From Nitrososphaerota archaeon (GTDB lineage: Archaea > Thermoproteota > Nitrososphaeria > Nitrososphaerales > JACQRY01): a stretch of DNA of 6,959 nt. The position numbers were made by a program, and so were the translations under genes. Below are positions 1-5,643 of this stretch, in pieces. The notes beneath the pieces were generated by a model. It ran no database searches. It saw only the letters and a program-made list of their open reading frames with translations, and was not told the origin of the DNA. How positions within the stretch are numbered: position 1 is the first letter of the stretch; each line of letters begins with the position of its first letter. The stretch lies in the NCBI GenBank assembly GCA_016206275.1, contig JACQRY010000216.1:1-6959 (forward strand), written 5' to 3'.

Positions 1-1
1 A

Positions 2-196
2 GGTGACTTCAAATCTGCGTCAGACGCAATCAGCGACGATATACTTGACTCCGTGATAATATGCGGTACACCTGTCGACTGTGCACGTAGATTTGAGGAT
101 TATTGTAAGACTGGAGTGACCTTACCAATATTGATGCCTGTAGGCGATGTTAAGTTAGGCTTACAAACCTTTGCTAGGCTAGTTGATCAGGGCTAG
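2..196 (+). CDS. C-terminal end of a luciferase-like (LLM class) flavin/F420-dependent oxidoreductase, partial
   Basis: The frame is open from the window edge for 64 codons and ends at TAG 194-196; the start lies outside the window. The visible tail contains an I-I-C-G-T-P segment (residues 19-24), then a helix with C-A-R-R-F-E-D-Y, then T-G-V-T-L-P-I-L-M-P-V-G. This order (G-T-P, charged helix, G-V-hydrophobic strand ending in P) is typical of the last beta/alpha unit of luciferase-like monooxygenases and of F420-dependent methylene-tetrahydromethanopterin reductase (Mer)-like enzymes. Those are cytoplasmic TIM-barrel enzymes using FMN or F420. Substrate and cofactor cannot be decided from 64 residues, so calling it Mer itself would be over-reading. 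The family call rests on one motif block. Confidence 0.65.
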   Translation, partial: GDFKSASDAISDDILDSVIICGTPVDCARRFEDYCKTGVTLPILMPVGDVKLGLQTFARLVDQG

Positions 197-201
197 CCAT
201 T

Positions 202-207
202 GGAGGT
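202..207 (+). promoter_or_regulatory. Strong Shine-Dalgarno sequence before the small ORF at 212
   Basis: GGAGGT lies four bases before ATG 212 and eight bases after the oxidoreductase stop codon start. Most larger genes in this window lack so complete a site, which is the main reason to take the following short frame seriously. Confidence 0.4.
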
Positions 208-211
208 CTAG

Positions 212-364
212 ATGTCAAATTGCTTTGTATGTCTTGAGCTCGCCTGTAGCCCTATTTCCAGTTTTGATCTCCGCCTAAAAGATGTGAAATGTCATAGTTA
301 CTGCATGTATGCGGCGTTGACAATCAGTATCGACAAGAAGACAATGCACGATCAGCGCACATGA
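212..364 (+). CDS. Possible 50-residue cysteine-rich small protein
   Basis: The ATG follows a full GGAGGT site and lies 15 bases after the preceding gene's stop, so it could be the next cistron of that operon. The product would be 50 residues with cysteines at 4, 7, 12, 27 and 31, that is a C-x2-C pair, one further Cys, and a C-H-x2-C group about 20 residues later. Such spacing could bind zinc or an iron-sulfur cluster, but I do not recognise a family and the C-terminal third looks unremarkable. The stop overlaps the next ATG (361) in an ATGA. A different reading is that this is the 5' part of a gene whose 3' part lies in the neighbouring frame (321-497) after a frameshift. Existence as a protein is uncertain; function is unknown. 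Confidence 0.28.
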   Translation: MSNCFVCLELACSPISSFDLRLKDVKCHSYCMYAALTISIDKKTMHDQRT

Positions 365-510
365 ACCTGACATCAATACAACAAATTATGCATGGTGTTA
401 TGAACAGTGGTTCACGCTCCAAGAGACAAGCGATGACGATTCTGGCGCAGATGGCCATGCTGATAAGGAGGATCTTATGGGAAGTTTTGTCAGTTAGTTT
501 GGTGTGTTAG
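361..510 (+). CDS. Possible 49-residue ORF overlapping the previous stop (weak)
   Basis: ATG 361 overlaps the stop of the 212-364 frame as ATGA, an arrangement often seen in translational coupling, and the frame stays open for 49 codons to TAG 508-510. The product would be methionine-rich with a short hydrophobic/basic C-terminus. There is no ribosome-binding site of its own, no recognisable motif, and two other frames are open over the same bases. It is probably chance; I list it because the overlap is exact. Confidence 0.1.
   Translation: MNLTSIQQIMHGVMNSGSRSKRQAMTILAQMAMLIRRILWEVLSVSLVC
465..497 (+). promoter_or_regulatory. AAGGAGG site with six-codon ORF upstream of the MFS gene
   Basis: AAGGAGG (465-471) is five bases before ATG 477, an ideal arrangement, yet the frame reads only M-G-S-F-V-S before TAG 495-497. 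The MFS reading frame is in a different phase and first offers a start (TTG) at 527. Possible readings are a short leader peptide controlling the MFS gene, the true MFS start displaced by a one-base deletion in the sequence, or the C-terminal end of a decayed frame (321-497). Joining ATG 477 to the MFS phase would need one extra base. Confidence 0.35.
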
Positions 511-526
511 TGTTAAAATCTATTAT

Positions 527-1741
527 TTGACTCAACATGGGCGGAGACATGCTGCTCTATTGAAACTATCGCCAGTCACTCTCCTATCGGTCTCCGCGTT
601 TCTGGTAAGTGCCTCCGTCTACATTGTGAACCCTATCATAGCCATCTATGTGAGGCAGTACCTTGGTGCAACTTTCTCTGAGGTCGGAGTGGTAGTATCC
701 ACAGCTTTCATCGCCTCTTTCATTCTGAAGATCCCGCTAGGTATAGCCCTGACTGGAAGAAATCTATACGGGAGCACCATAGTCAGCGTTCTGATCATGA
801 CAACCATGCCGGCAGCCTACGCCCTGTCCAATAATGTTTCAACAATACTTGTCCTTAGAGTAATACATGGAATAGGCTTTGCTTTGGTATGGAGCCTTCT
901 ATGGACAGAGATCTCTGTAGTGGGAACTGGAGCTAAGACGACTTCACACGTTGCTAGATTCGCATTGATCTCCTCTTTGGGCATAGTTACAGGTCCACTC
1001 GTATCCGCGGCAGTCACAGGAATCCTAGGGCCCAGAGCTACGCTCCTAGTTGACACTGCCTTAACCGCCCCGGCCATACTTTTGGTAGCAATGCTTCCAC
1101 GGAACCTGACTCAGACAGTCAGAGAAGAAGATACTGAAACGGCGAACAGGCTTCGAAAAATGTTTTCAACAGTGTTGTCTCAGCCAGGTGTATATCTGCC
1201 TGTCTTGGGAACAGTCTCCTACTCCTTTGTATTTGGCGTGGCTTTAGCCTACGCTCCTATTTACGCATACCAGCATTTTGGTTTGAGTGAGTCGGAGGCT
1301 GCAAGCCTTTTTGTGGGGTTCACTGTTATGGCTGTTGCGACGCGGGTCATCTTCAACAAGGTGGTAGCGAAGTTATCTCTTCCTTCAATCATCTCCATAT
1401 CTCTGCTAAACGTTGGAGCCATGATGATCTTCATGGCTTTGAGTGAAAATGTGTTGATCTTCGCCTTTTGCTTTGGACTTATGGGCTTCACTCAAGGGAT
1501 GATTCTTCCTACCAATGCTTTGTTTGTAGCGAGGAGTGTGGATTCTTCGAAGAGGGTTCTGGCCAACACTGTTACTCAAGCAGCATGGGATCTGGGGATA
1601 CTGTTGGGACCGCTATTTGGATCCGCTCTGGTTCCTCAGATAGGCATCCCCTTGGTGATTGCATTCTCAGCAGTAATACCGCTGGTCAATAGCATCATTG
1701 TCAAAATCGCTTCAAAACGCGCCAACTATGCGGCGGTTTGA
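527..1741 (+). CDS. Major facilitator superfamily (MFS) permease, 12 membrane segments
   Basis: An integral membrane secondary transporter, probably moving a small solute or drug in exchange for an ion; the substrate is not evident. About 404 residues from TTG 527. Hydrophobic segments fall near 15-42, 50-76, 83-100, 105-130, 143-166, 170-190, then a charged central loop (191-220, E/D/R-rich), and 221-248, 255-278, 285-304, 308-335, 345-368, 372-394: the 6+6 MFS layout and usual length. TM4 starts with R-V-I-H-G-I-G, the familiar R-x3-G-x-G pattern. The loop 2-3 motif A is degenerate (L-T-G-R-N-L-Y-G). There is no in-frame ATG before the first membrane segment; TTG 527 has no Shine-Dalgarno, TTG 560 has a distant GGAG at 543-546. 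A/T-rich bases at about 513-526 may be a TATA box. The start is therefore uncertain by about 11 residues, or more if the 5' end is frameshifted. Confidence 0.85.
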   Translation: MTQHGRRHAALLKLSPVTLLSVSAFLVSASVYIVNPIIAIYVRQYLGATFSEVGVVVSTAFIASFILKIPLGIALTGRNLYGSTIVSVLIMTTMPAAYALSNNVSTILVLRVIHGIGFALVWSLLWTEISVVGTGAKTTSHVARFALISSLGIVTGPLVSAAVTGILGPRATLLVDTALTAPAILLVAMLPRNLTQTVREEDTETANRLRKMFSTVLSQPGVYLPVLGTVSYSFVFGVALAYAPIYAYQHFGLSESEAASLFVGFTVMAVATRVIFNKVVAKLSLPSIISISLLNVGAMMIFMALSENVLIFAFCFGLMGFTQGMILPTNALFVARSVDSSKRVLANTVTQAAWDLGILLGPLFGSALVPQIGIPLVIAFSAVIPLVNSIIVKIASKRANYAAV

Positions 1742-1792
1742 ATACGCCTTCGGTTTTAGGAACTCGTATCTGTTGGGTTGTTTAACCTATTT

Positions 1793-2782
1793 ATGTCGAT
1801 TAGAAAGAACGCATTAGCCAATATGCCTAGGGACAGCGTTATGGACTGGTTGCTTCAAAAGAGTCAACCAGCTGTTTGTTATTTCACACTAATAGAACTT
1901 CTAGATCGCCCCCGCGAGGACCTTGAGGTGCAGGCGGCTTATCAGGCGATTAGTGAGCGAGGCTGGGGAGCAGAAATACTTGGAGAGCAGAACCCTGCGG
2001 GCTTTTGGGCGTCACGGGAAAACTTGTACTACCCGAAGTATGTAGCATCCAATTGGCATCTCCTTGTACTAGCTGATCTAGGTTTGACCAAGCAACACCC
2101 GCGGATCCGCAAAGCCTGCGAACTATTCCTCGGCGAATATGCCAAGCCTGATGGAGGTTTTGGACGTCGGGAGAGGAGCCATTTCTGTGTAACAGGCAAC
2201 TCGGCCCGGACACTTGTCCGATGCGGCTACGAGGATGATCCTCGTGTAAGATCCGCCTTCAAATGGCTTATCGAAGCTCAAAAGGCGGATGGTGGTTGGC
2301 ACTGCTTTGACTCTAGGAGAGGGACCCTGGACTGCTGGGAAGCGTTGAGCGCGTTCTCGGCGTTACCTAAGAGGCGATGGACGCGTTTGGTCAAACGTTC
2401 GGTGGAAAGAGGTGCAGAATTCTATTTGGAACGCGATTTGTTCAGGGAAGGGAAGCGTCGTTATGAACCTTGGTTCCGCTTCCACTACCCTGTGCATTAC
2501 TATTATGATCTTCTGGTAGGGCTTGATGTTATTACCGCTCTCGGCTATGGAGACGACTCGCGGCTAAAACCTGCCTTGAAGGTTCTCAGAGAGAAGAGGC
2601 GGCCAGACGGTGCTTGGCTACTTGATGCCATTCACCCTGATCTTGGTCCCGGCGCCAAATATGTGCTTGGAGAGCCAGTTACACCTTTTGCCCTAGAAAA
2701 AGCTGGAGAGCCGAGCAAATGGATTACTTTGCAGGCCCTTCGAGTGTTGAAACGGGTAGAAGGCGAGGCGCCGATAAGATAG
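1793..2782 (+). CDS. Prenyltransferase/squalene-cyclase repeat (alpha/alpha-toroid) protein, function unknown
   Basis: About 329 residues from ATG 1793 (a TTG at 1778 would add five). Repeats typical of terpenoid-toroid proteins recur: P-D-G-G-F-G (residues 119-124), A-D-G-G-W-H-C (165-171) and P-D-G-A-W (271-275), each following a helix. The N-terminal half also fits a family seen in archaea and actinobacteria: a start with W-L-L-x5-P-A-V, then Y-Y-P-K-Y before a W-x-L-L-x-L helix, then C-V-T-G-N before an R-x2-R-C-G-Y-x-D-D-P-R segment. The D-x-D-D acid motif of squalene-hopene cyclases is absent. L-D-C-W (179-182) and V-H-Y-Y-Y-D-L-L-V-G-L (234-244) recall the Asp/Cys and His zinc ligands of protein prenyltransferase beta subunits, but Asp and Cys are adjacent rather than D-x-C, so this is only suggestive. 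It lies 51 bases after the MFS gene and may share its transcript. No Shine-Dalgarno is seen. No signal peptide; likely cytoplasmic. Confidence 0.75.
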   Translation: MSIRKNALANMPRDSVMDWLLQKSQPAVCYFTLIELLDRPREDLEVQAAYQAISERGWGAEILGEQNPAGFWASRENLYYPKYVASNWHLLVLADLGLTKQHPRIRKACELFLGEYAKPDGGFGRRERSHFCVTGNSARTLVRCGYEDDPRVRSAFKWLIEAQKADGGWHCFDSRRGTLDCWEALSAFSALPKRRWTRLVKRSVERGAEFYLERDLFREGKRRYEPWFRFHYPVHYYYDLLVGLDVITALGYGDDSRLKPALKVLREKRRPDGAWLLDAIHPDLGPGAKYVLGEPVTPFALEKAGEPSKWITLQALRVLKRVEGEAPIR

Positions 2783-2790
2783 CAAAACGA

Positions 2791-2796
2791 TTTTTT
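2791..2796 (+). terminator. T-run downstream of the toroid gene
   Basis: Six consecutive T residues start nine bases after the TAG of the plus-strand gene, in a 17-base gap between convergent genes. Archaeal transcription often ends at such T-runs without a hairpin. The opposite strand carries an A-run here, so it would serve only the plus-strand gene. Confidence 0.35.
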
Positions 2797-2799
2797 CAG

Positions 2800-3114
2800 C
2801 TATGAAAGTTTCTCGAGCGCCTCTTTTCCCTTCATGCCTTCCTTGATACCTAATTCCCTTGCCCTTGAAGTCACTTGAACTACTTCCCTCTCCAAAAGCT
2901 CCTCTATGCTGGCGACGCCCAGCACACGGACAGCGGCCATCCCCAGTCTCTCCGCGGCTCCAACATCCAGGAGACCGCACATCACAAAACCTTTCGGAGC
3001 AAAGGCTGCGATCAAAGGTTTCCCTGTCGCATAATCGTTCTGGCTTATGGCGACCGCTGCTCCTTTGTCGAGTGCAAGTTCCCTTACTTCAACCAAGATG
3101 CAGTCTGGAGACAT
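2800..3114 (-). CDS. DUF1805 family protein (YunC-like)
   Basis: A 104-residue cytoplasmic protein, close to the roughly 100 residues usual for the family. The diagnostic core is present: K-G-F-V-M-C-G-L-L-D-V (41-51), then A-A-E-R-L-G-M-A-A-V (53-62), L-G-V-A-S-I-E-E-L-L (65-74), and at the C-terminus A-R-E-L-G-I-K-E-G-M-K-G-K-E-A-L (85-100). DUF1805 proteins occur in Bacillus (YunC) and many archaea; the structure is known but, as far as I am aware, the biochemical role is not. ATG 3114 is the first ATG, GTG or TTG after the upstream in-frame stop at 3145-3147; no Shine-Dalgarno precedes it, which fits a leaderless or short-leader transcript. It is transcribed away from Elp3 across a 79-base spacer. 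It converges on the toroid gene with a 17-base gap. Confidence 0.85.
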   Translation of the reverse strand: MSPDCILVEVRELALDKGAAVAISQNDYATGKPLIAAFAPKGFVMCGLLDVGAAERLGMAAVRVLGVASIEELLEREVVQVTSRARELGIKEGMKGKEALEKLS

Positions 3115-3193
3115 TATGTGTGCTATAAGATTTTCAGGACATCTCTAACTAAACCTCTAAATCCTCGCCCATTGTACACTTGGAACACAGCGA
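3115..3193. promoter_or_regulatory. Divergent promoter region between DUF1805 and Elp3 genes
   Basis: The 79 bases separating the two divergent starts must contain both promoters. An A/T-rich element, CTAAACCTCTAAATC at about 3146-3160, could act as a TATA box in either direction: it lies about 35 bases from the Elp3 ATG and about 35 bases from the DUF1805 ATG. No clear operator repeat is visible. Neither gene has a good Shine-Dalgarno, consistent with short leaders. This is placement by spacing only. Confidence 0.3.
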
Positions 3194-4825
3194 ATGGGAA
3201 GAGACCTAGCAATGACCGAATTACCCACTAGCGTAGACCCGTATAGCGAAGCCTGCTCCGAGATCGCGGATATACTTGCCTCTAAGGAACAAATTGGGGA
3301 AAGCGGGTTAGTTCAACTCAGGAAGAGCGTTAGCATGAAGTATGGTCTCGCAGGGATGCCTAGCAACGCTGCCATCATGTCGTTTCTCCCTTCAGAGCAT
3401 CGGGAGAGATACCGAAGCATGTTGCAAACCAAGCCTGTTAGGAGCGCTTCGGGAATAGCGGTGATCGCAGTCATGACGAAGCCCTTCCGCTGTCCGCCGC
3501 AAGCCCAATGCACCTACTGTCCGGGCGGCCCCGAAGTAAACACTCCGAAATCCTACACGGGTTCCGAGCCAGCTACGTTAAGAGGCAGACAATACGAATA
3601 CGATCCATATTCTCAAACAGACTCAAGGATCAAACAGCTGGAAAAAGCGGGGCACAAAGCCTCTAAAGCCGAGATCATAATCATCGGCGGAACCTTCCTA
3701 AGCTACCCGCCCAGCTACCAACAAAGCTTCATCAAAGGCTGCTTCGACGCGTTAAACAACACTAGTTCACCCAGCCTCGCAGAAGCCCAGAAAATCAACG
3801 AGACAGCCAAAGTTAGAAACGTGGGTCTTACGGTAGAAACTAGACCTGACTTCTGCAAGCGAAGACATGTCGACATGATGCTCAACATGGGCGTGACCAG
3901 AGTAGAGATAGGGGTGCAGCACCCTGATGACGAGATTTACAGGCTCACAAAACGTGGCCACACAGTGCAGGACGTTGTAGAATCCTTCCAGATAGCTAGG
4001 GATGCGGTCTACAAGATCTGCGCCCATATGATGCCTGGGCTACCCGGAGCAACACCAGAGAAAGACCTGCAGGCGTTCCGCCTTCTCTTTGAAGACCCGA
4101 GGTTCAAACCAGATATGGTGAAGGTTTACCCCACTTTGGTAGTGGAGTCATCTGCGCTTTACAGGATGCATCAAGAAGGCAGTTACCAGCCCTATGACTT
4201 GGAGACCACTGTTAATCTGATAGCTGATGTGAAGCGGTTCGTTCCATCTTGGGTTAGAATCATGCGGGTTCAACGGGAGATCCCGGCTAACAGCATAACT
4301 GCGGGTGTTAAGAAGAGCAATCTGCGTCAACTCGCCTTGGAGGAGAGCGGCCGAAGAGGGTACAGTTGTAGATGCATAAGGTGTCGGGAAGCAGGGTTGA
4401 AACAGCTGAAAGAGAGGGTAAGCATAGATGCTTCCAGCATCGAACTCTTACGACAGGATTATGATGCTTCGAACGGCCAGGAAATATTCCTATCCTATGA
4501 AGACGTAACTAACGATGCGTTGATTGGATTCCTCAGGCTTAGAAACCCGTCCCAGCAAGCTCATCGGCCTGAAGTAAAAGAGCAGGCGGCAGCATTGATA
4601 CGTGAGCTCCACATCTATGGGCCCACTGTCCCGGTTGGGCAGAGCAGCGGAGAAGCGTGGCAACACCGAGGTTACGGTCAAAGACTCATAGGTGAAGCGG
4701 AGAAGATAGCTAAAGAGGAGTTCGACTCGAAGAAGATGCTTATCATAAGTGCTGTGGGGACAAGAGAGTATTACCGGAAGCTTGGATATAGTCTGGAAGG
4801 CCCATATATGATGAAACGTTTGTAA
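3194..4825 (+). CDS. elp3: Elp3, tRNA uridine(34) acetyltransferase (radical SAM + GNAT)
   Basis: Catalyses transfer of an acetyl-derived carboxymethyl group to C5 of wobble uridine 34 in tRNAs, using S-adenosylmethionine, a [4Fe-4S] cluster and acetyl-CoA; archaea carry Elp3 without the other Elongator subunits. At 543 residues it is full length. An N-terminal tRNA-binding region (1-90) is followed by the radical SAM core with cluster cysteines C100, C106 and C109 (F-R-C-P-P-Q-A-Q-C-T-Y-C-P-G-G), then Y-T-G-S-E-P (121-126), G-G-T-F-L-S-Y-P (165-172), E-T-R-P-D (215-219), E-I-G-V-Q (238-242) and H-M-M-P-G-L-P (278-284). C392, C394 and C397 lie in the linker where Elp3 has its zinc site. The GNAT domain shows R-E-L-H-I-Y-G (470-476), the acetyl-CoA loop Q-H-R-G-Y-G (490-495) and Y-Y-R-K-L-G-Y (526-532). 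ATG 3212 is a possible alternative start, six codons in. It ends directly against the MBL gene. Confidence 0.97.
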   Translation: MGRDLAMTELPTSVDPYSEACSEIADILASKEQIGESGLVQLRKSVSMKYGLAGMPSNAAIMSFLPSEHRERYRSMLQTKPVRSASGIAVIAVMTKPFRCPPQAQCTYCPGGPEVNTPKSYTGSEPATLRGRQYEYDPYSQTDSRIKQLEKAGHKASKAEIIIIGGTFLSYPPSYQQSFIKGCFDALNNTSSPSLAEAQKINETAKVRNVGLTVETRPDFCKRRHVDMMLNMGVTRVEIGVQHPDDEIYRLTKRGHTVQDVVESFQIARDAVYKICAHMMPGLPGATPEKDLQAFRLLFEDPRFKPDMVKVYPTLVVESSALYRMHQEGSYQPYDLETTVNLIADVKRFVPSWVRIMRVQREIPANSITAGVKKSNLRQLALEESGRRGYSCRCIRCREAGLKQLKERVSIDASSIELLRQDYDASNGQEIFLSYEDVTNDALIGFLRLRNPSQQAHRPEVKEQAAALIRELHIYGPTVPVGQSSGEAWQHRGYGQRLIGEAEKIAKEEFDSKKMLIISAVGTREYYRKLGYSLEGPYMMKRL

Positions 4826-5434
4826 TCACGGTTCCGCCATGAACCTGATGAATTCTTCTCTGCTCCTAGGCTTCAACGTATAGTTAGACTTTCTCTGTTC
4901 ACCTATTGTGGAATAGGGCTTTTCACCATAATCATGGCCCGGATACACCACAACATTGTCGTCAAGCTTCAACAGCTTATCAAAGAAGGTATGGTATAGG
5001 TCTTCAGAGCTACCTCCAGGCAGATCCACTCTACCGCATTCATCTACAAACAACGTGTCACCCGTGAACAGATTCTTTTGGACAAGAAAGCAGACACTGT
5101 CTGGCGTATGGCCGGGGGTGTGGAGCACCTTCACCTTGATTTTACCTACTGGGATCTCGCCTCCATCATCTAAAGCTACGTCCTTAGGGAGAGCACTGCT
5201 TCGATGAGCGTAGATCTTTGCCCCAGTTCTGTCGGCTAGTTCTTTGTTACCCTTGGTGTGGTCAAAATGATGGTGTGTATTTGCCATTGCAACCACCTTA
5301 AGCCCGTTCTTACTAGTTTCATCTAATACCTTGTCCAGATCCCAGGAGGGATCTATGATCAAGGCTTCACCTGAGTCGCCTATCACATAGGTGAAGTTGT
5401 CCATATGTCCGACAGGGATTTGTAGTAGAATCAA
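4826..5434 (-). CDS. Metallo-beta-lactamase fold hydrolase, glyoxalase II/ETHE1-like
   Basis: A soluble, probably zinc- or iron-dependent hydrolase of 202 residues. The metal-binding set is complete: T-H-H-H-F-D-H (53-59, the H-x-H-x-D-H motif), H109 in H-T-P-G-H-T (105-110), D126 in G-D-T-L-F (125-129) and H167 in Y-P-G-H-D (164-168). C-G-R-V-D-L-P-G-G (133-141) and the S-T-I-G-E-Q-R-K-S-N end (175-184) place it with single-domain glyoxalase II-like proteins of the YcbL/ETHE1 group, which act on thioesters of glutathione-like thiols or on persulfides. Which thiol this organism uses is unknown, so the substrate is open. The start is TTG 5434-5432, supported by AAAGGA six bases upstream and by the family's N-terminal pattern (I-P-V-G-x-M-x-N-F-x-Y). 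Its TGA abuts the Elp3 stop with no gap. Confidence 0.92.
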   Translation of the reverse strand: MILLQIPVGHMDNFTYVIGDSGEALIIDPSWDLDKVLDETSKNGLKVVAMANTHHHFDHTKGNKELADRTGAKIYAHRSSALPKDVALDDGGEIPVGKIKVKVLHTPGHTPDSVCFLVQKNLFTGDTLFVDECGRVDLPGGSSEDLYHTFFDKLLKLDDNVVVYPGHDYGEKPYSTIGEQRKSNYTLKPRSREEFIRFMAEP

Positions 5435-5436
5435 AC

Positions 5437-5562
5437 CTAATCCTTTGTTACTAGTTTCGCTGAGGCAAAAAGTTTGCTGAAACCTGTTCTTGTGGCTTTC
5501 GTGATGAAGCTCTCGAAGTGCATATTGGCAGGGTGTCCTATCTCTGCTTCTGCTCTATCCAC
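5437..5562 (-). CDS. Possible 41-residue small protein upstream of the MBL gene
   Basis: On the minus strand a frame is open from an upstream TAG at 5626-5628 to TAG 5437-5439. Possible starts are GTG 5562-5560 (41 residues) and ATG 5523-5521 (28 residues). From GTG the product begins V-D-R-A-E-A-E-I-G-H-P-A-N-M and continues F-I-T-K-A-T-R-T-G-F, ending K-L-V-T-K-D; its composition and codon choice resemble the real genes here. Its stop lies two bases before the MBL TTG, and the MBL ribosome-binding site is inside it, as expected for a coupled pair. There is only a weak AGGT near the GTG. I recognise no family. It could also be chance, or the end of a gene whose front is lost. Confidence 0.3.
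   Translation of the reverse strand: MDRAEAEIGHPANMHFESFITKATRTGFSKLFASAKLVTKD
5441..5446 (-). promoter_or_regulatory. Ribosome-binding site fixing the TTG start of the MBL gene
   Basis: On the minus strand AAAGGA lies six bases before TTG 5434-5432. No in-frame ATG or GTG lies nearby upstream, and the next ATG (residue 11) would remove the conserved first strand. The site lies inside the last codons of the small frame at 5437-5562. Confidence 0.5.
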
Positions 5563-5594
5563 GTGACCTGAGCGGCAAGAACAGACTCTCCCAA

Positions 5595-5606
5595 CGATTA
5601 ATAAGC
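5595..5606. promoter_or_regulatory. Possible shared TATA element of a divergent promoter
   Basis: ATTAATAA (5597-5604) is the most A/T-rich patch in the interval between the hydrolase (minus) and the 160-residue protein (plus). It is about 40 bases before ATG 5644 and about 35 bases before the minus GTG 5562. With a start site about 25 bases from the box, both transcripts would have short leaders. This is position and composition only. Confidence 0.22.
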
Positions 5607-5643
5607 TCTGTATCGCCGCCCTCTACACAAGCTGGATAACTTA

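Larger units (their letters stand above)
197..526. other. 330-base stretch without a clear gene; several short overlapping frames
   Basis: No long gene is found between the oxidoreductase and the MFS gene. It holds two near-perfect Shine-Dalgarno sequences, GGAGGT at 202-207 and AAGGAGG at 465-471, each a few bases before an ATG (212 and 477). Three short plus frames are open: 212-364; 361-510, which overlaps the first in an ATGA; and 321-497, which has no start codon before the ATG at 477. The last would encode a W/Y-containing stretch followed by an acidic tail (D-D-D-S-G-A-D-G, then K-E-D-L). A minus frame from the ATG at 453-455 is also open for about 44 codons, so openness alone proves little. 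This could be a short-protein locus, a leader region, or a decayed gene. Confidence 0.5.

Noticed and set aside
197..526. Riboswitch or structured ncRNA before the MFS gene
   Set aside because: I found no long complementary stems or conserved aptamer motifs by eye; the notable signals are ribosome-binding sites and short frames.
817..1491. Minus-strand frames within the MFS gene
   Set aside because: Antisense shadows of a clearly hydrophobic 12-helix coding sequence.
2859..3231. Plus-strand frames of about 90-120 codons opposite the DUF1805 gene
   Set aside because: They are shadows of the minus-strand DUF1805 gene, which has a full family signature; the plus products show no family pattern.
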